Shown here piece after piece: positions 1-7,103 of a stretch of 9,281 bases of DNA; position 1 is the stretch's first letter, and every line of letters starts with the position of its first letter. Under the pieces are notes generated by a model, which was not told where the DNA came from, ran no database searches, and worked only from the letters and a program-made list of their open reading frames with translations. The position numbers and the translations under genes are program-made. The stretch is from Pirellulaceae bacterium (lineage in GTDB: Bacteria > Planctomycetota > Planctomycetia > Pirellulales > Pirellulaceae): positions 1 through 9,281 of the forward strand of contig JADLDX010000135.1 of NCBI GenBank assembly GCA_020846515.1, given 5' to 3'.

Positions 1-302
1 CGATGGGCGCATGCGCCTGCAGCGGTGGTGTGTTCGATACCTATGCTGTTGTACAAGGCATCGATCGCTTCATCCCAGTGGACGTCTACATTCCGGGCTG
101 TCCGCCGCGACCCGAGCAATTGATTCGCGCCATCCTGGATTTGCAGGAAAAAATTATGAACACCGGTACGCTGACGGCCAACGAGTTCTACAGCCGCTCA
201 GAACCCGAAGGTCCTTCGCGATTTGAGGACGATGAACTGGTGCGTATGCGTCAACGTGAATCGCTCGGCCTGTACAACATCAAATACGATCCCAAGCACT
301 AG
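1..302 (+). CDS. nuoB: NADH-quinone oxidoreductase subunit B (NuoB), C-terminal part
   Basis: Only the last 99 codons are in the window; the gene runs in from upstream and ends at TAG (300-302). NuoB is the connecting-arm subunit that holds cluster N2, the last Fe-S centre before quinone. Two of the four N2 ligands are visible: the Cys of MGAC (bases 12-14) and the Cys of IPGCPPRPE (bases 99-101). They are 29 residues apart, the spacing of C129 and C158 in E. coli NuoB; the tandem Cys pair lies upstream of the window. The stretch between them ([19 protein letters not shown]) is textbook NuoB. One small oddity is a second Cys two residues after the first ligand (GACACSGG), where I expect Ser or Asn. 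The C-terminal tail is charged and variable, as usual. Identification is essentially certain. Confidence 0.97.
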   Translation, partial: MGACACSGGVFDTYAVVQGIDRFIPVDVYIPGCPPRPEQLIRAILDLQEKIMNTGTLTANEFYSRSEPEGPSRFEDDELVRMRQRESLGLYNIKYDPKH

Positions 303-347
303 CTTCCGCTCTTACTCCTTTATATTCCTTAGCCTCAACCTCAACCT
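303..347 (+). other. nuoB-nuoC spacer, pyrimidine-rich leader without Shine-Dalgarno
   Basis: This 45-base spacer is mostly C and T and ends with the hexamer CCTCAA twice (333-344) followed by CCT directly against the nuoC ATG. No purine-rich ribosome-binding site is visible. nuoB and nuoC are in the same frame, separated only by TAG at 300-302 and TAG at 330-332. The sequence CAACCTCAACCT (336-347) occurs again at 5792-5803, just before the nuoH start. Confidence 0.6.
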
Positions 348-875
348 ATGACTACCCCATCATTTCCGCAGTGCGCCCAGCAGCAAAGCCGATTGGCTGC
401 GTTGCTCCAGCGGTTTGCTTATGAACTGCAATGGTCAGAGTTTCGTGGCACACTGCGTTTGGTTGTGCCGGCTGAAAGTGTCTTTGCAGTTTTGGAGAAA
501 GTCAAAGTTGGAGCGGGCATGGACATGTTGGTCGACATCACTGCTGTCGACTTGCTGGAATACGAAGGTGCCACCGATCGTTTTCGAGTGGTCTACTTGT
601 TGTTGAACACGGAGACCAGCGAGCGTCTGGAAATCAACACGCATGTCAACGATCCCAAGCCGACGCTGACCAGCGTATACAGTCTGTGGAATTCGGCTGA
701 CTGGATCGAGCGCGAGACATATGACATGTACGGCATCCACTTCGCAGGACATCCGAACTTTAAACGCTTGCTGTTGCCGCAAGAATTCGCAGCCTTTCCT
801 TTGCGGAAGGATTATCCAGTAAAAGGCCGCGGTGAGCGTCATAATTTCCCGGTTATTACCCGGTCGGAGAGCTAA
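348..875 (+). CDS. nuoC: NADH-quinone oxidoreductase subunit C (NuoC, 30 kDa type)
   Basis: 175 residues. NuoC is a cofactor-free connecting-arm subunit that packs against NuoD and helps dock the NADH-oxidising arm to the membrane arm. The family signature is in the C-terminal half: [10 protein letters not shown] (residues 121-130), then GHPNFKR (134-140), then a PLRKDYP ending (151-157), which correspond to the conserved E-R-E-x-x-D-[ML]-[FYW]-G-I and GHP[DN]L[RK]R blocks. The middle ([15 protein letters not shown]) is the usual strand-rich region. Here nuoC is free-standing rather than fused to nuoD as in E. coli. The ATG is taken because the frame upstream runs into TAG at 330-332 with no other start between. 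No Shine-Dalgarno is seen; nuoD follows after 6 bases. Length is normal for a stand-alone NuoC. Confidence 0.97.
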   Translation: MTTPSFPQCAQQQSRLAALLQRFAYELQWSEFRGTLRLVVPAESVFAVLEKVKVGAGMDMLVDITAVDLLEYEGATDRFRVVYLLLNTETSERLEINTHVNDPKPTLTSVYSLWNSADWIERETYDMYGIHFAGHPNFKRLLLPQEFAAFPLRKDYPVKGRGERHNFPVITRSES

Positions 876-881
876 GCCACT

Positions 882-2102
882 ATGCCATTGGAATTGTTAG
901 ACGCCTCGGGTGAAGATGTATCGCAGCGCGAAGGGCTGTGGACGCTGAACTTTGGCCCTCAGCACCCGGCTACCCACACCACTTTGCGACTGGTGCTGAC
1001 GCTCGACGGCGAAACGGTGATCCAAGCCGAACCTGACATCGGCTTTCTGCACAGCGGCTTTGAGAAGCTGGGGGAAGTCCTGGACTTCAACCAGTATGTG
1101 ACCATCGTCGATCGCATGAATTACATTTCGCCGCTGGCCAACGAAATTGCCTGGCATCATGCGTGCGAAAAACTATTGGATATTGAACTCACTCCGCGGT
1201 GCAAATATCTGCGCGTGATCCTGGCCGAATTGATGCGGATCCATGACCACTTGCTGTGCTTGGGCGCCTGCGTGCTGGACTTGGGCGGCATCTCGGCTTT
1301 CATGTACATGTTCAACGAACGCGAGTTCATCTACGAATTGTGCGAGGAGGCTTCTGGCCAGCGATTCCACACCAGTTTCACCCGCGTCGGTGGACTGCTG
1401 TACGATGTGACCGACGATTGGTTGGCCAAGGTTCGCCAGTTCATCACCAAGTTTCCCAACACGATGGGCGACGTCAAAAGTTTGCTGATGAAGAATCGGA
1501 TCTTCATCGAGCGTACGCAAGGCGTCGGCATTCTCAGTCGCGAAGATGCCATCAACACAGGTTGTACCGGACCGGTAGCGCGGGCCAGCGGCGTACCGCG
1601 TGACTTGCGCCGCGACGAGCCCTACCTGTCGTATAACGATTTTGATTTTGATGTCATCTGCGCCGCCGCTGGTGATTGCTTTGCTCGCTTCCAAGTCCGC
1701 GTCTTGGAAATGGTCGAGAGCATCAAGATCATCAAGCAGGCGTTGGACAAACTGCCAGGCGGCCCGATCTATGCCGAAGGCACAGGTAAAGAGGCGATGC
1801 CGGAGAAGCGGGAAGTTTACACGAGCATCGAAGGGTTGATTCACCATTTTGAATCGATCATGCCCAATCGGCAGTTGCAGCCACCCAAAGAGAGCCTGTA
1901 CGCGGCCACCGAATCACCCAACGGCGAACTTGGTTTCTACATCGTTTCCGACGGTACGTTCCGCGCGTATCGTGCCCGAACTCGACCACCATCGCTGATC
2001 CACTTCGCCATCTTCCCACGGTTGATCCGTGGTTGCATGTTGAGCGATGTGGTGGCGGTCCTTGGAAGTCTGAACATTATTGCGGCGGAGTTAGATCGAT
2101 GA
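882..2102 (+). CDS. nuoD: NADH-quinone oxidoreductase subunit D (NuoD, 49 kDa type)
   Basis: 406 residues. NuoD is the hydrogenase-large-subunit-like protein that, with NuoB, forms the quinone head-group pocket. The N-terminal motif GPQHPATH (residues 25-32) supplies the quinone-binding histidine (H32, equivalent to H38 of Thermus Nqo4). RMNY ending at Y81 supplies the partner tyrosine (Y87 in Thermus). Further family blocks are IGFLHSGFEK, the RTQGVGI helix, GCTGPVARASGVPRDLR, and a C-terminus ending in ELDR, matching the usual GEVDR end. The residues after the histidine read TT instead of the common GV; I cannot say whether that matters. Weak GGAG (866-869) lies 12 bases before the ATG. The TGA stop overlaps the nuoE ATG (ATGA at 2099-2102), so translational coupling is likely. 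Length is typical. Confidence 0.98.
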   Translation: MPLELLDASGEDVSQREGLWTLNFGPQHPATHTTLRLVLTLDGETVIQAEPDIGFLHSGFEKLGEVLDFNQYVTIVDRMNYISPLANEIAWHHACEKLLDIELTPRCKYLRVILAELMRIHDHLLCLGACVLDLGGISAFMYMFNEREFIYELCEEASGQRFHTSFTRVGGLLYDVTDDWLAKVRQFITKFPNTMGDVKSLLMKNRIFIERTQGVGILSREDAINTGCTGPVARASGVPRDLRRDEPYLSYNDFDFDVICAAAGDCFARFQVRVLEMVESIKIIKQALDKLPGGPIYAEGTGKEAMPEKREVYTSIEGLIHHFESIMPNRQLQPPKESLYAATESPNGELGFYIVSDGTFRAYRARTRPPSLIHFAIFPRLIRGCMLSDVVAVLGSLNIIAAELDR

Positions 2103-2572
2103 GCGCACTTTCCGAAAGCGCGAAGCAGCAAATTCGCGATCACTTTTCACGCTACCCGAACAAGCAAGCGGTTACTCTGCCAGCCTTGCATATCGTGCAG
2201 CAAGAACAAGGTTGCGTCTCGCGCGCCGCTATTGTTGAAATCGCCGAAATGCTCGAACTAGCACCGGCTCAAATCGTGGACACGCTCAGCTTCTACGGTT
2301 TCTTCAAAGATGAGAAACACCCGCTCGGCAAACGCCGCATCTGGGTCTGTCGGTCACTGGCATGCGCCCTGCGTGGCGGGGATGAACTACTGGCCGAAGT
2401 TTGCGATCGGTTGCATGTTCAACCCGGTGACAACACGGCCGATGGCACCGCCACTATTGAACTGGCTGAATGCTTAGGTGCCTGCGACGGTGCCCCCTGT
2501 ATCTTGATCGATGACGAATTGCAATTGAACGTGACGGCTGATGAAGTTGTCGCACTGGCGGAGGGACGTTGA
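2099..2572 (+). CDS. nuoE: NADH-quinone oxidoreductase subunit E (NuoE, 24 kDa type)
   Basis: 157 residues. NuoE is a thioredoxin-fold [2Fe-2S] protein that holds cluster N1a beside the FMN subunit NuoF. The four ligands are in the family pattern C-x4-C then C-x3-C: C84 and C89 (CRSLAC) and C125 and C129 (CLGAC). The helical N-terminus contains KQAVTLPALHIVQ and the DTLSFYGFF segment, both typical. The frame is open upstream to 2033, but I choose ATG 2099. It gives a family-length protein starting just before the conserved helix, overlaps the nuoD stop by four bases, and has GGAG at 2087-2090, 8 bases upstream. A longer start would extend 22 residues into nuoD coding sequence with no family resemblance. 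The stop overlaps the nuoF start by one base. Confidence 0.97.
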   Translation: MSALSESAKQQIRDHFSRYPNKQAVTLPALHIVQQEQGCVSRAAIVEIAEMLELAPAQIVDTLSFYGFFKDEKHPLGKRRIWVCRSLACALRGGDELLAEVCDRLHVQPGDNTADGTATIELAECLGACDGAPCILIDDELQLNVTADEVVALAEGR

Positions 2573-3903
2573 TGAGCGCACCATTTGAACCGGTTCTGCT
2601 GGCCCGTCGCGGTATGCCCGATGGTCAAAGCCTAAAGACCTACCAAGCCACTGGTGGCTATGAAGGCCTGCGCAAGGCGCTAGCCATGGAACCCAAACAA
2701 GTCATCGACACGGTAATCAAGAGTGGCCTGCGTGGCCGCGGCGGCGCTGGTTTCTCAACGGGCACGAAATGGACGTTCCTGCCCAAGGATATCCAAGGCC
2801 CGGTCTACTTGTGTATCAATGGCGACGAAAGCGAACCAGGCACATTCAATAACCGCGAACTGATCGAATGTGATCCGCATCAAGTTCTGGAAGGCATCGT
2901 CATCACCGGCTATGCCACCAAGAGCACCACGGCTTACTTCTATCTGCGTTACGAATATGGTCGTTGCTACCGGACGTTGAAAAAAGCTATCGACGAGATG
3001 TACGCCAACAACCTGTTGGGCAAAAACATTCTCGGCTCGAACTATAGCCTGGACGTGCATCTCCATCGCGGTGCGTGTGCCTATATTTGCGGCGAAGAAA
3101 CTGGCTTGATCGAAAGCCTGGAAGGCAAGCGTGCCTGGCCGCGCATCAAGCCTCCATTCCCTGACATCGAGGGTGCCTTCCGACGACCAACCGTTGTCAA
3201 CAACGTCGAGACCATGGCTTGCGTTACCCAGATTCTTGATCGGGGTGCTGATTGGTTCCTGTCGATTGGTGTTCCCAAAGATCCGAACAATCCTCGCGAT
3301 GGTGGCAGCTACGGACCGAAGCTTTACTGCATCAGCGGCCATGTCAATAAACCCGGTCTGGTTGAATTACCGCTGGGCATCACCGCCCGCGAGTTGATCG
3401 ACAAACATGCCGGTGGCGTTTGGAAAGGTCGTCAAGCGAAAGCCGTGGTACCGGGCGGTATCAGCATGGGCTTTCTGTCGGCTGCCGAACTGGATACACC
3501 TCTGGATTTTAATGGTCCCGGTAAAGTCGGTTGCTTGGGTTTGTGCACCGCGGCTGTGATTGTGATTGACGACCAGACCAGTATGGTCGATGTGCTCTAT
3601 AACACTTGCCGCTTTTTCGCGCACGAATCCTGCGGACAATGCACACCGTGTCGCGAAGGCACGGCCTGGTCGACCAAAATCCTGGCCCGTATCCGGCAAG
3701 GGCAGGGCACGCTCAAAGACCTCGATACATTGACCGATATCAGCAACACCATTGGCATCATGCCCGGTACAACCATTTGCGGCCTGGCCGATGGTGCTGC
3801 CTGGCCGATCAAGAATGCGCTGAAGAAGTTTCGCCCCGAGTTCGAAGAGTACATCAAGAGCGGACGCAAAACCCAAATGCGCGAAGTGGCCGCGGCGCAT
3901 TGA
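2572..3903 (+). CDS. nuoF: NADH-quinone oxidoreductase subunit F (NuoF, 51 kDa, FMN and NADH binding)
   Basis: 443 residues, close to the 445 of E. coli. NuoF oxidises NADH with FMN and passes electrons to its [4Fe-4S] cluster N3. The glycine-rich nucleotide-binding loop GRGGAGF is at residues 55-61, the FMN/NADH region NGDESEPGTF follows, and the cluster ligands are C354, C357 and C360 (ESCGQCTPCREG) with the fourth at C403 (TTICGLADGAAWP). A TTG three bases upstream is also in frame, but ATG 2572 is preferred: it forms TGATG with the nuoE stop and has a strong GGAGGGA (2560-2566) five bases upstream, the best ribosome-binding site in the window. The close overlap with nuoE fits equal production of two partner subunits. 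After its TGA stop comes the longest gap in the window (133 bases). Confidence 0.98.
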   Translation: MSAPFEPVLLARRGMPDGQSLKTYQATGGYEGLRKALAMEPKQVIDTVIKSGLRGRGGAGFSTGTKWTFLPKDIQGPVYLCINGDESEPGTFNNRELIECDPHQVLEGIVITGYATKSTTAYFYLRYEYGRCYRTLKKAIDEMYANNLLGKNILGSNYSLDVHLHRGACAYICGEETGLIESLEGKRAWPRIKPPFPDIEGAFRRPTVVNNVETMACVTQILDRGADWFLSIGVPKDPNNPRDGGSYGPKLYCISGHVNKPGLVELPLGITARELIDKHAGGVWKGRQAKAVVPGGISMGFLSAAELDTPLDFNGPGKVGCLGLCTAAVIVIDDQTSMVDVLYNTCRFFAHESCGQCTPCREGTAWSTKILARIRQGQGTLKDLDTLTDISNTIGIMPGTTICGLADGAAWPIKNALKKFRPEFEEYIKSGRKTQMREVAAAH

Positions 3904-3910
3904 AGCAGTC

Positions 3911-3940
3911 CCTGTTTGAAGCCATACCTGTTTGAAACAG
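3911..3940 (+). repeat. Ten-base direct repeat ending in a 13-base palindrome, nuoF-nuoG gap
   Basis: CCTGTTTGAA occurs at 3911-3920 and again at 3927-3936, 16 bases apart. The second copy continues into CTGTTTGAAACAG (3928-3940), a perfect inverted repeat with one central base. This could be a two-site operator or merely a small duplication. It lies just after the nuoF stop and about 100 bases before nuoG. No known regulator motif is recognised. Confidence 0.45.
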
Positions 3941-3959
3941 TCCAATAAATGACACCAAT

Positions 3960-3983
3960 AATCGCACGCCTGAGCATGCGATT
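3960..3983 (+). other. Possible small RNA hairpin between nuoF and nuoG
   Basis: AATCGCA (3960-3966) is the exact reverse complement of TGCGATT (3977-3983), giving a 7-base stem with a 10-base loop. No T-run follows, so it does not look like an intrinsic terminator, and nuoG must still be transcribed. It could be an RNA-processing or stabilising element, or chance. A smaller GTGG/CCAC hairpin lies at 4009-4019. Confidence 0.35.
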
Positions 3984-4022
3984 TACGACACAGGGTTTCA
4001 CCCGGCAAGTGGGACCCACCAT

Positions 4023-4039
4023 GGAGACCCCAACACGTG
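4023..4039 (+). promoter_or_regulatory. Ribosome-binding site and GTG start of nuoG
   Basis: GGAG at 4023-4026 stands 10 bases before GTG 4037-4039. This decides the nuoG start: the nearby ATG at 4021 is in another frame, and no ATG, GTG or TTG lies in the nuoG frame between the TGA at 3971 and 4037. nuoG is the only gene in the window whose start is visible and is not ATG. Confidence 0.7.
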
Positions 4040-5815
4040 GGAACAGTATTCGTCAACGATGTAGAAATCGAATGTGGCCCGCAGGATAATTTGATCCTGG
4101 CCGCGCGCAAGGCAGGTGTGGAGATACCACACTATTGCTGGCACCCCGATCTGTCGGTCGTGGCCAGTTGTCGTATGTGCCTGGTCGAGGTCGGTGAAAA
4201 GAAGCCCGACGGTACCGTGGTAATGCAACCACGCTTGATTCCTGGTTGCCAGACACTGGCCAAACCGGGCACGGTCATTCGTACCGATAGCGATAAGGTC
4301 AAAGCCTCACAGGCGCAAACGCTCGAGTATCTGCTGCTGAACCATCCGCTGGACTGTTCGATCTGCGATCAAGCCGGCGAGTGCTACCTGCAAGACTACA
4401 CGTTCAAGTTCGGCAACGCCCACAGTCGCTTGCAAGAACCCAAGGTCCAGCGCGAAGACAAGTATCACATTGGCGAGCAGATCGCTCTGTTTACCGATCG
4501 CTGCGTCATGTGTACCCGCTGCGTGCGTTTTACACGCGAGATCAGCGGTACCAGCGAGTTGCATGTGATCAGCCGCGGTAGCGTAGAAGAAATCGAAGTC
4601 TTTCCTGACCAACCCTGCAACAACAAACTGGCCGGTAACGTCGTCGACCTGTGCCCCGTGGGCGCACTGTGCAGCAAAGACTTTCTCTACAAGAAGCGTG
4701 TCTGGTGGCTCAAGAGCCAGGACAGCGTTTGCAATCTATGCAGCACCGGCTGCAGCGTACACGTCGATCAAAATGAAAACAAACTCTACCGCTTGCGACC
4801 ACGCGAGAACGATCAAGCTCAAGGCTCGTTCATGTGCGATGAAGGTCGATTCGGCTGGAAGTATATCCACCGCGATGCACGACTGCTCGCGCCGCGACTG
4901 GGGCGACTGAGCCACGCACCTGCCTCTGCGAATGAGCATGCGCACGCCGCTAACGGTAACGGCAACGGTCATGCGCCGACGGCCCTCTCCGCCGCGTTAC
5001 CGGTTGATATGCCCACAGACTTGGCGACGCTCGATCCTTGGCCAGCCGCCTTGGAAGCCACGCGCACAGCGATCGTCCAAGCCATGGGCAAAGATGGCCA
5101 CAAGTTCGTCGCCATTTTTTCGCCGATGATGACCATCGAAGAAGCCTACATGCTGGCCAAGTTCCTGAGGAGCGGCTCCGTTAAGCCAACCTTGGCTTTA
5201 GGACCAGTTCCGGTGATCGGCGAAGATGATCGGTACCCCAAGAATCATCGAGGCGAAGCCCCGGCACTCGAAGCCACCAAGTTCACCATCGCCGCCGAGA
5301 AATGTCCAAATCGTCGCGGCGTGGAGATGGTGCTCAAACACTTCCAAGGCGAATTGATTTCGTTCGACAAGGTGCTCGAACGCGTCGAGCGCGGGGATGT
5401 CACGGGCGCTTATGTGGTCGGTGGCTACACTTACCCAGAGACGGGTTACGACCAGCAGGCCATGACCGCGCTGAGCAAGTTGCCAACCTTGATCGTGCAA
5501 GATCTATTGCGTTCGCCACTAACCGAAGCAGCGACCATTTTGCTGGCCAGCAGTAGCTTTGCCGAACGAGAAGGCACGTTCATCAATCAGGCTGGTTTAG
5601 CGCAGTTAATTCGAGCAGCCATTCGTCCACTGGGTGAATGTCGAGCCGATGGTCGGTTGCTGTTCGAGTTGGCCGGTCGCAAAGGCGTGTTCAACTCAGC
5701 AGCCATCCGACGCGAAATGGCTACGGAGATCTTTTCGCTGTCCGCCTTGGGAAGTGGTGAATTGGGACCACTAGGCACGTTCATTACCAAACAACCTCAA
5801 CCTGCAACGGTTTAA
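4037..5815 (+). CDS. nuoG: NADH-quinone oxidoreductase subunit G (NuoG), short form with N7 cluster site
   Basis: 592 residues, shorter than E. coli NuoG (about 908) and Thermus Nqo3 (about 783). NuoG carries most of the Fe-S relay of the NADH arm. Ligands seen in order: [2Fe-2S] N1b at C34, C45, C48 and C71; N5 at H103, C107, C110 and C116 (H-x3-C-x2-C-x5-C); N4 at C156, C159, C162 and C206; and a complete N7 site at C232, C235, C239 and C267 (C-x2-C-x3-C-x27-C). N7 is found only in some bacteria. From about residue 291 to 330 comes a low-complexity linker rich in His, Ala, Asn and Gly. After it is a molybdopterin-oxidoreductase-like domain that looks much reduced: an SPMMTIEEAYMLAKFL segment, then VGGYTYPETG, VQDLL and FAEREGTFIN blocks, then the end. 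That domain is structural in complex I. The TAA stop is 4 bases before nuoH. Confidence 0.96.
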   Translation: MGTVFVNDVEIECGPQDNLILAARKAGVEIPHYCWHPDLSVVASCRMCLVEVGEKKPDGTVVMQPRLIPGCQTLAKPGTVIRTDSDKVKASQAQTLEYLLLNHPLDCSICDQAGECYLQDYTFKFGNAHSRLQEPKVQREDKYHIGEQIALFTDRCVMCTRCVRFTREISGTSELHVISRGSVEEIEVFPDQPCNNKLAGNVVDLCPVGALCSKDFLYKKRVWWLKSQDSVCNLCSTGCSVHVDQNENKLYRLRPRENDQAQGSFMCDEGRFGWKYIHRDARLLAPRLGRLSHAPASANEHAHAANGNGNGHAPTALSAALPVDMPTDLATLDPWPAALEATRTAIVQAMGKDGHKFVAIFSPMMTIEEAYMLAKFLRSGSVKPTLALGPVPVIGEDDRYPKNHRGEAPALEATKFTIAAEKCPNRRGVEMVLKHFQGELISFDKVLERVERGDVTGAYVVGGYTYPETGYDQQAMTALSKLPTLIVQDLLRSPLTEAATILLASSSFAEREGTFINQAGLAQLIRAAIRPLGECRADGRLLFELAGRKGVFNSAAIRREMATEIFSLSALGSGELGPLGTFITKQPQPATV

Positions 5816-5819
5816 CGCA

Positions 5820-6986
5820 ATGTTCGAGTGGCAAAACCTGTGGCCTTTATCGGTAGCGATCGGCATCGTGCTGGCCGTGGTACCGATCGTCGGGCTGTAC
5901 ATGACGTTCGTGGAACGCAAGATTGCGGCTTGGATTCAAGATCGCGTGGGTCCCAACCGCGTTGGACCTTTGGGCCTGTTCCAAGCAATTGCTGACGGCA
6001 TCAAGATCTTCCTCAAAGAGCAGATCATTCCCGGGCACGTCAACGGTGTGGTCTACTTCTTTGCCCCGACCATCGGCCTGATGTGCGCTATGTTGTCCAT
6101 CGCCGTGGTACCCTTCGGGCCCGCTGATCCGAACGATCACTCTGGGTTTCGTGCGATCATCGCACCGGGTGTAGATATTGGTTTGTTGTTCCTGCTGGCT
6201 ATCTCCAGCCTATCTGCCTACGGCATCATCTTAGGTGGTTGGGCATCCAATAATAAATACAGTCTGTTTGGTGCTATTCGTTCCTGTGCTCAGTTCATCC
6301 TTTACTAGATCCCATTGGGCTTGTCGATTTTGGGCATCGTGATGATTGCTGGTTCTCTGAACATCGAAGAACTGGTGGCCTCGCAAGGCCCAGGACTGAT
6401 TTACTGGAACGTCTGGTGGCAACCCTTGGCGGCTTTACTGTTCTTCACCGCCGCCTTGGCCGAGACGAATCGCTTGCCGTTTGACTTGCCCGAATGCGAA
6501 CAAGAACTGGTGGGTGGTTTCCATACTGAGTACAGCGGCATTAAGTTCGTACTGTTCTTCTTGGCCGAGTACACGCATCTGGTGACGGTCAGCTTCTTGA
6601 CTGTGCTGCTGTTCTTTGGCGGTTGGCACTTCCCAGGCTTGACCGGTCCAGTCGACGGAACGATCGGCGGTTATCTTCTGCGCTGGGCAGTGCTGCTGGC
6701 GAAAGTTGGCTGCGTGGTCGCCGTCATCATTCAACTTCGCTGGACACTCCCGCGTTTCCGCTTTGACCAACTGATGGGCCTAGCTTGGCGCGGCATGATT
6801 CCACTAGGTGTTTTAAACTTGGCAGCAGTTATTACCGTGCTGTCGCTGGATATGCCTCGCTGGCTCTTAGCTCCAATGACCATTGCATTTTTGCTGGCTG
6901 CGGCTGGTTGGAATGCCAAGGCAGTCACCGAGCGCAGCCGAGCTTTGGCAGCGGCCCGGGCAGGCGCTGGAGCAGGCGCCGTATGA
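5820..6986 (+). CDS. nuoH: NADH-quinone oxidoreductase subunit H (NuoH), frame interrupted by in-frame TAG at 6306-6308
   Basis: NuoH (ND1) is the membrane subunit that completes the quinone tunnel and joins it to the proton channels. The frame would give 388 codons, but codon 163 is TAG, splitting it into 5820-6308 (162 residues) and an open remainder to TGA at 6984-6986. Both halves are good NuoH: ERKIAAWIQDRVGPNRVGP (residues 32-50) and ADGIKIFLKE before the stop; LGLSILGIV, the acidic loop starting ETNRLPFDLPE (from residue 215) and LAEYTHL after it. The stop falls where the family has Glu in SYE[IV]; here it reads ILY-stop-IPLGLS. GAG to TAG is one base change and no frameshift is present. 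Causes could be sequencing error, a true nonsense mutation or readthrough. The second half has no plausible own start: TTG 6315 and ATG 6342 lie inside a membrane helix without a ribosome-binding site. No Shine-Dalgarno is seen at the ATG either. Confidence 0.9.
6306..6308 (+). other. In-frame amber codon inside nuoH at the conserved Glu of SYE
   Basis: TAG is codon 163 of nuoH, and the frame is open on both sides. It stands at the glutamate equivalent to human ND1 E143. TAG also ends nuoB normally at 300-302, so genome-wide reassignment of TAG is unlikely. No obvious stem-loop or special context for readthrough is visible just downstream. Confidence 0.9.
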
Positions 6987-7103
6987 CCACGAAGTCGGGA
7001 CGCCCACACTTGGCTGCGGGTTGATCGAAGTGCCTCGCACCGCAGGTGACTGGGCTGGACAATAAGACGCGAAATTGCAACTACACATATAAATGTTGAT
7101 GTC
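6987..7103 (+). other. nuoH-nuoI spacer
   Basis: These 117 bases hold no recognisable gene. A 13-codon frame starts at ATG 6983, overlapping the nuoH stop (ATGA), and ends at 7024; it resembles nothing I know. The last 20 bases are AT-rich, including TATAAA (7088-7093) only 10 bases before the nuoI ATG, without a convincing -35 box at proper distance. A four-codon frame (ATG 7093 to TGA 7105-7107) overlaps the nuoI start. No terminator is seen. Confidence 0.5.

Noticed and set aside
1173..1847. Long minus-strand open frame (224 codons) inside nuoD
   Set aside because: It is antisense to a clear nuoD gene, resembles no known family, and is explained by codon bias of the sense strand.
2033..2098. 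Longer nuoE start inside nuoD
   Set aside because: The extra 22 residues have no family resemblance, while ATG 2099 has a good ribosome-binding site and the typical stop-start overlap.
2755..3342. Minus-strand open frame (195 codons) inside nuoF
   Set aside because: Antisense shadow of nuoF with no recognisable protein features.
3367..4110. Minus-strand open frame (247 codons) over the nuoF end, the gap and the nuoG start
   Set aside because: It runs opposite two well-supported genes, has no family signature or ribosome-binding site, and looks like a shadow frame despite covering the gap.
6306..6308. TAG as pyrrolysine or a globally reassigned sense codon
   Set aside because: TAG ends nuoB at its normal length in the same window, the position is a plain glutamate in the family, and no supporting genes are visible.
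6315..6986. Second part of nuoH as an independent gene from TTG 6315
   Set aside because: The start would fall inside a membrane helix without a ribosome-binding site, and the sequence continues NuoH without a gap, so it is one interrupted gene rather than a natural split subunit.
6983..7024. 13-codon frame overlapping the nuoH stop
   Set aside because: Too short, no similarity, and such overlaps arise easily by chance; no support beyond the ATGA junction.
7056..7093. Possible promoter before nuoI (TGGACA and TATAAA)
   Set aside because: Spacing between the boxes is 26 bases, far from 17, and the -10-like box is only 10 bases from the ATG.
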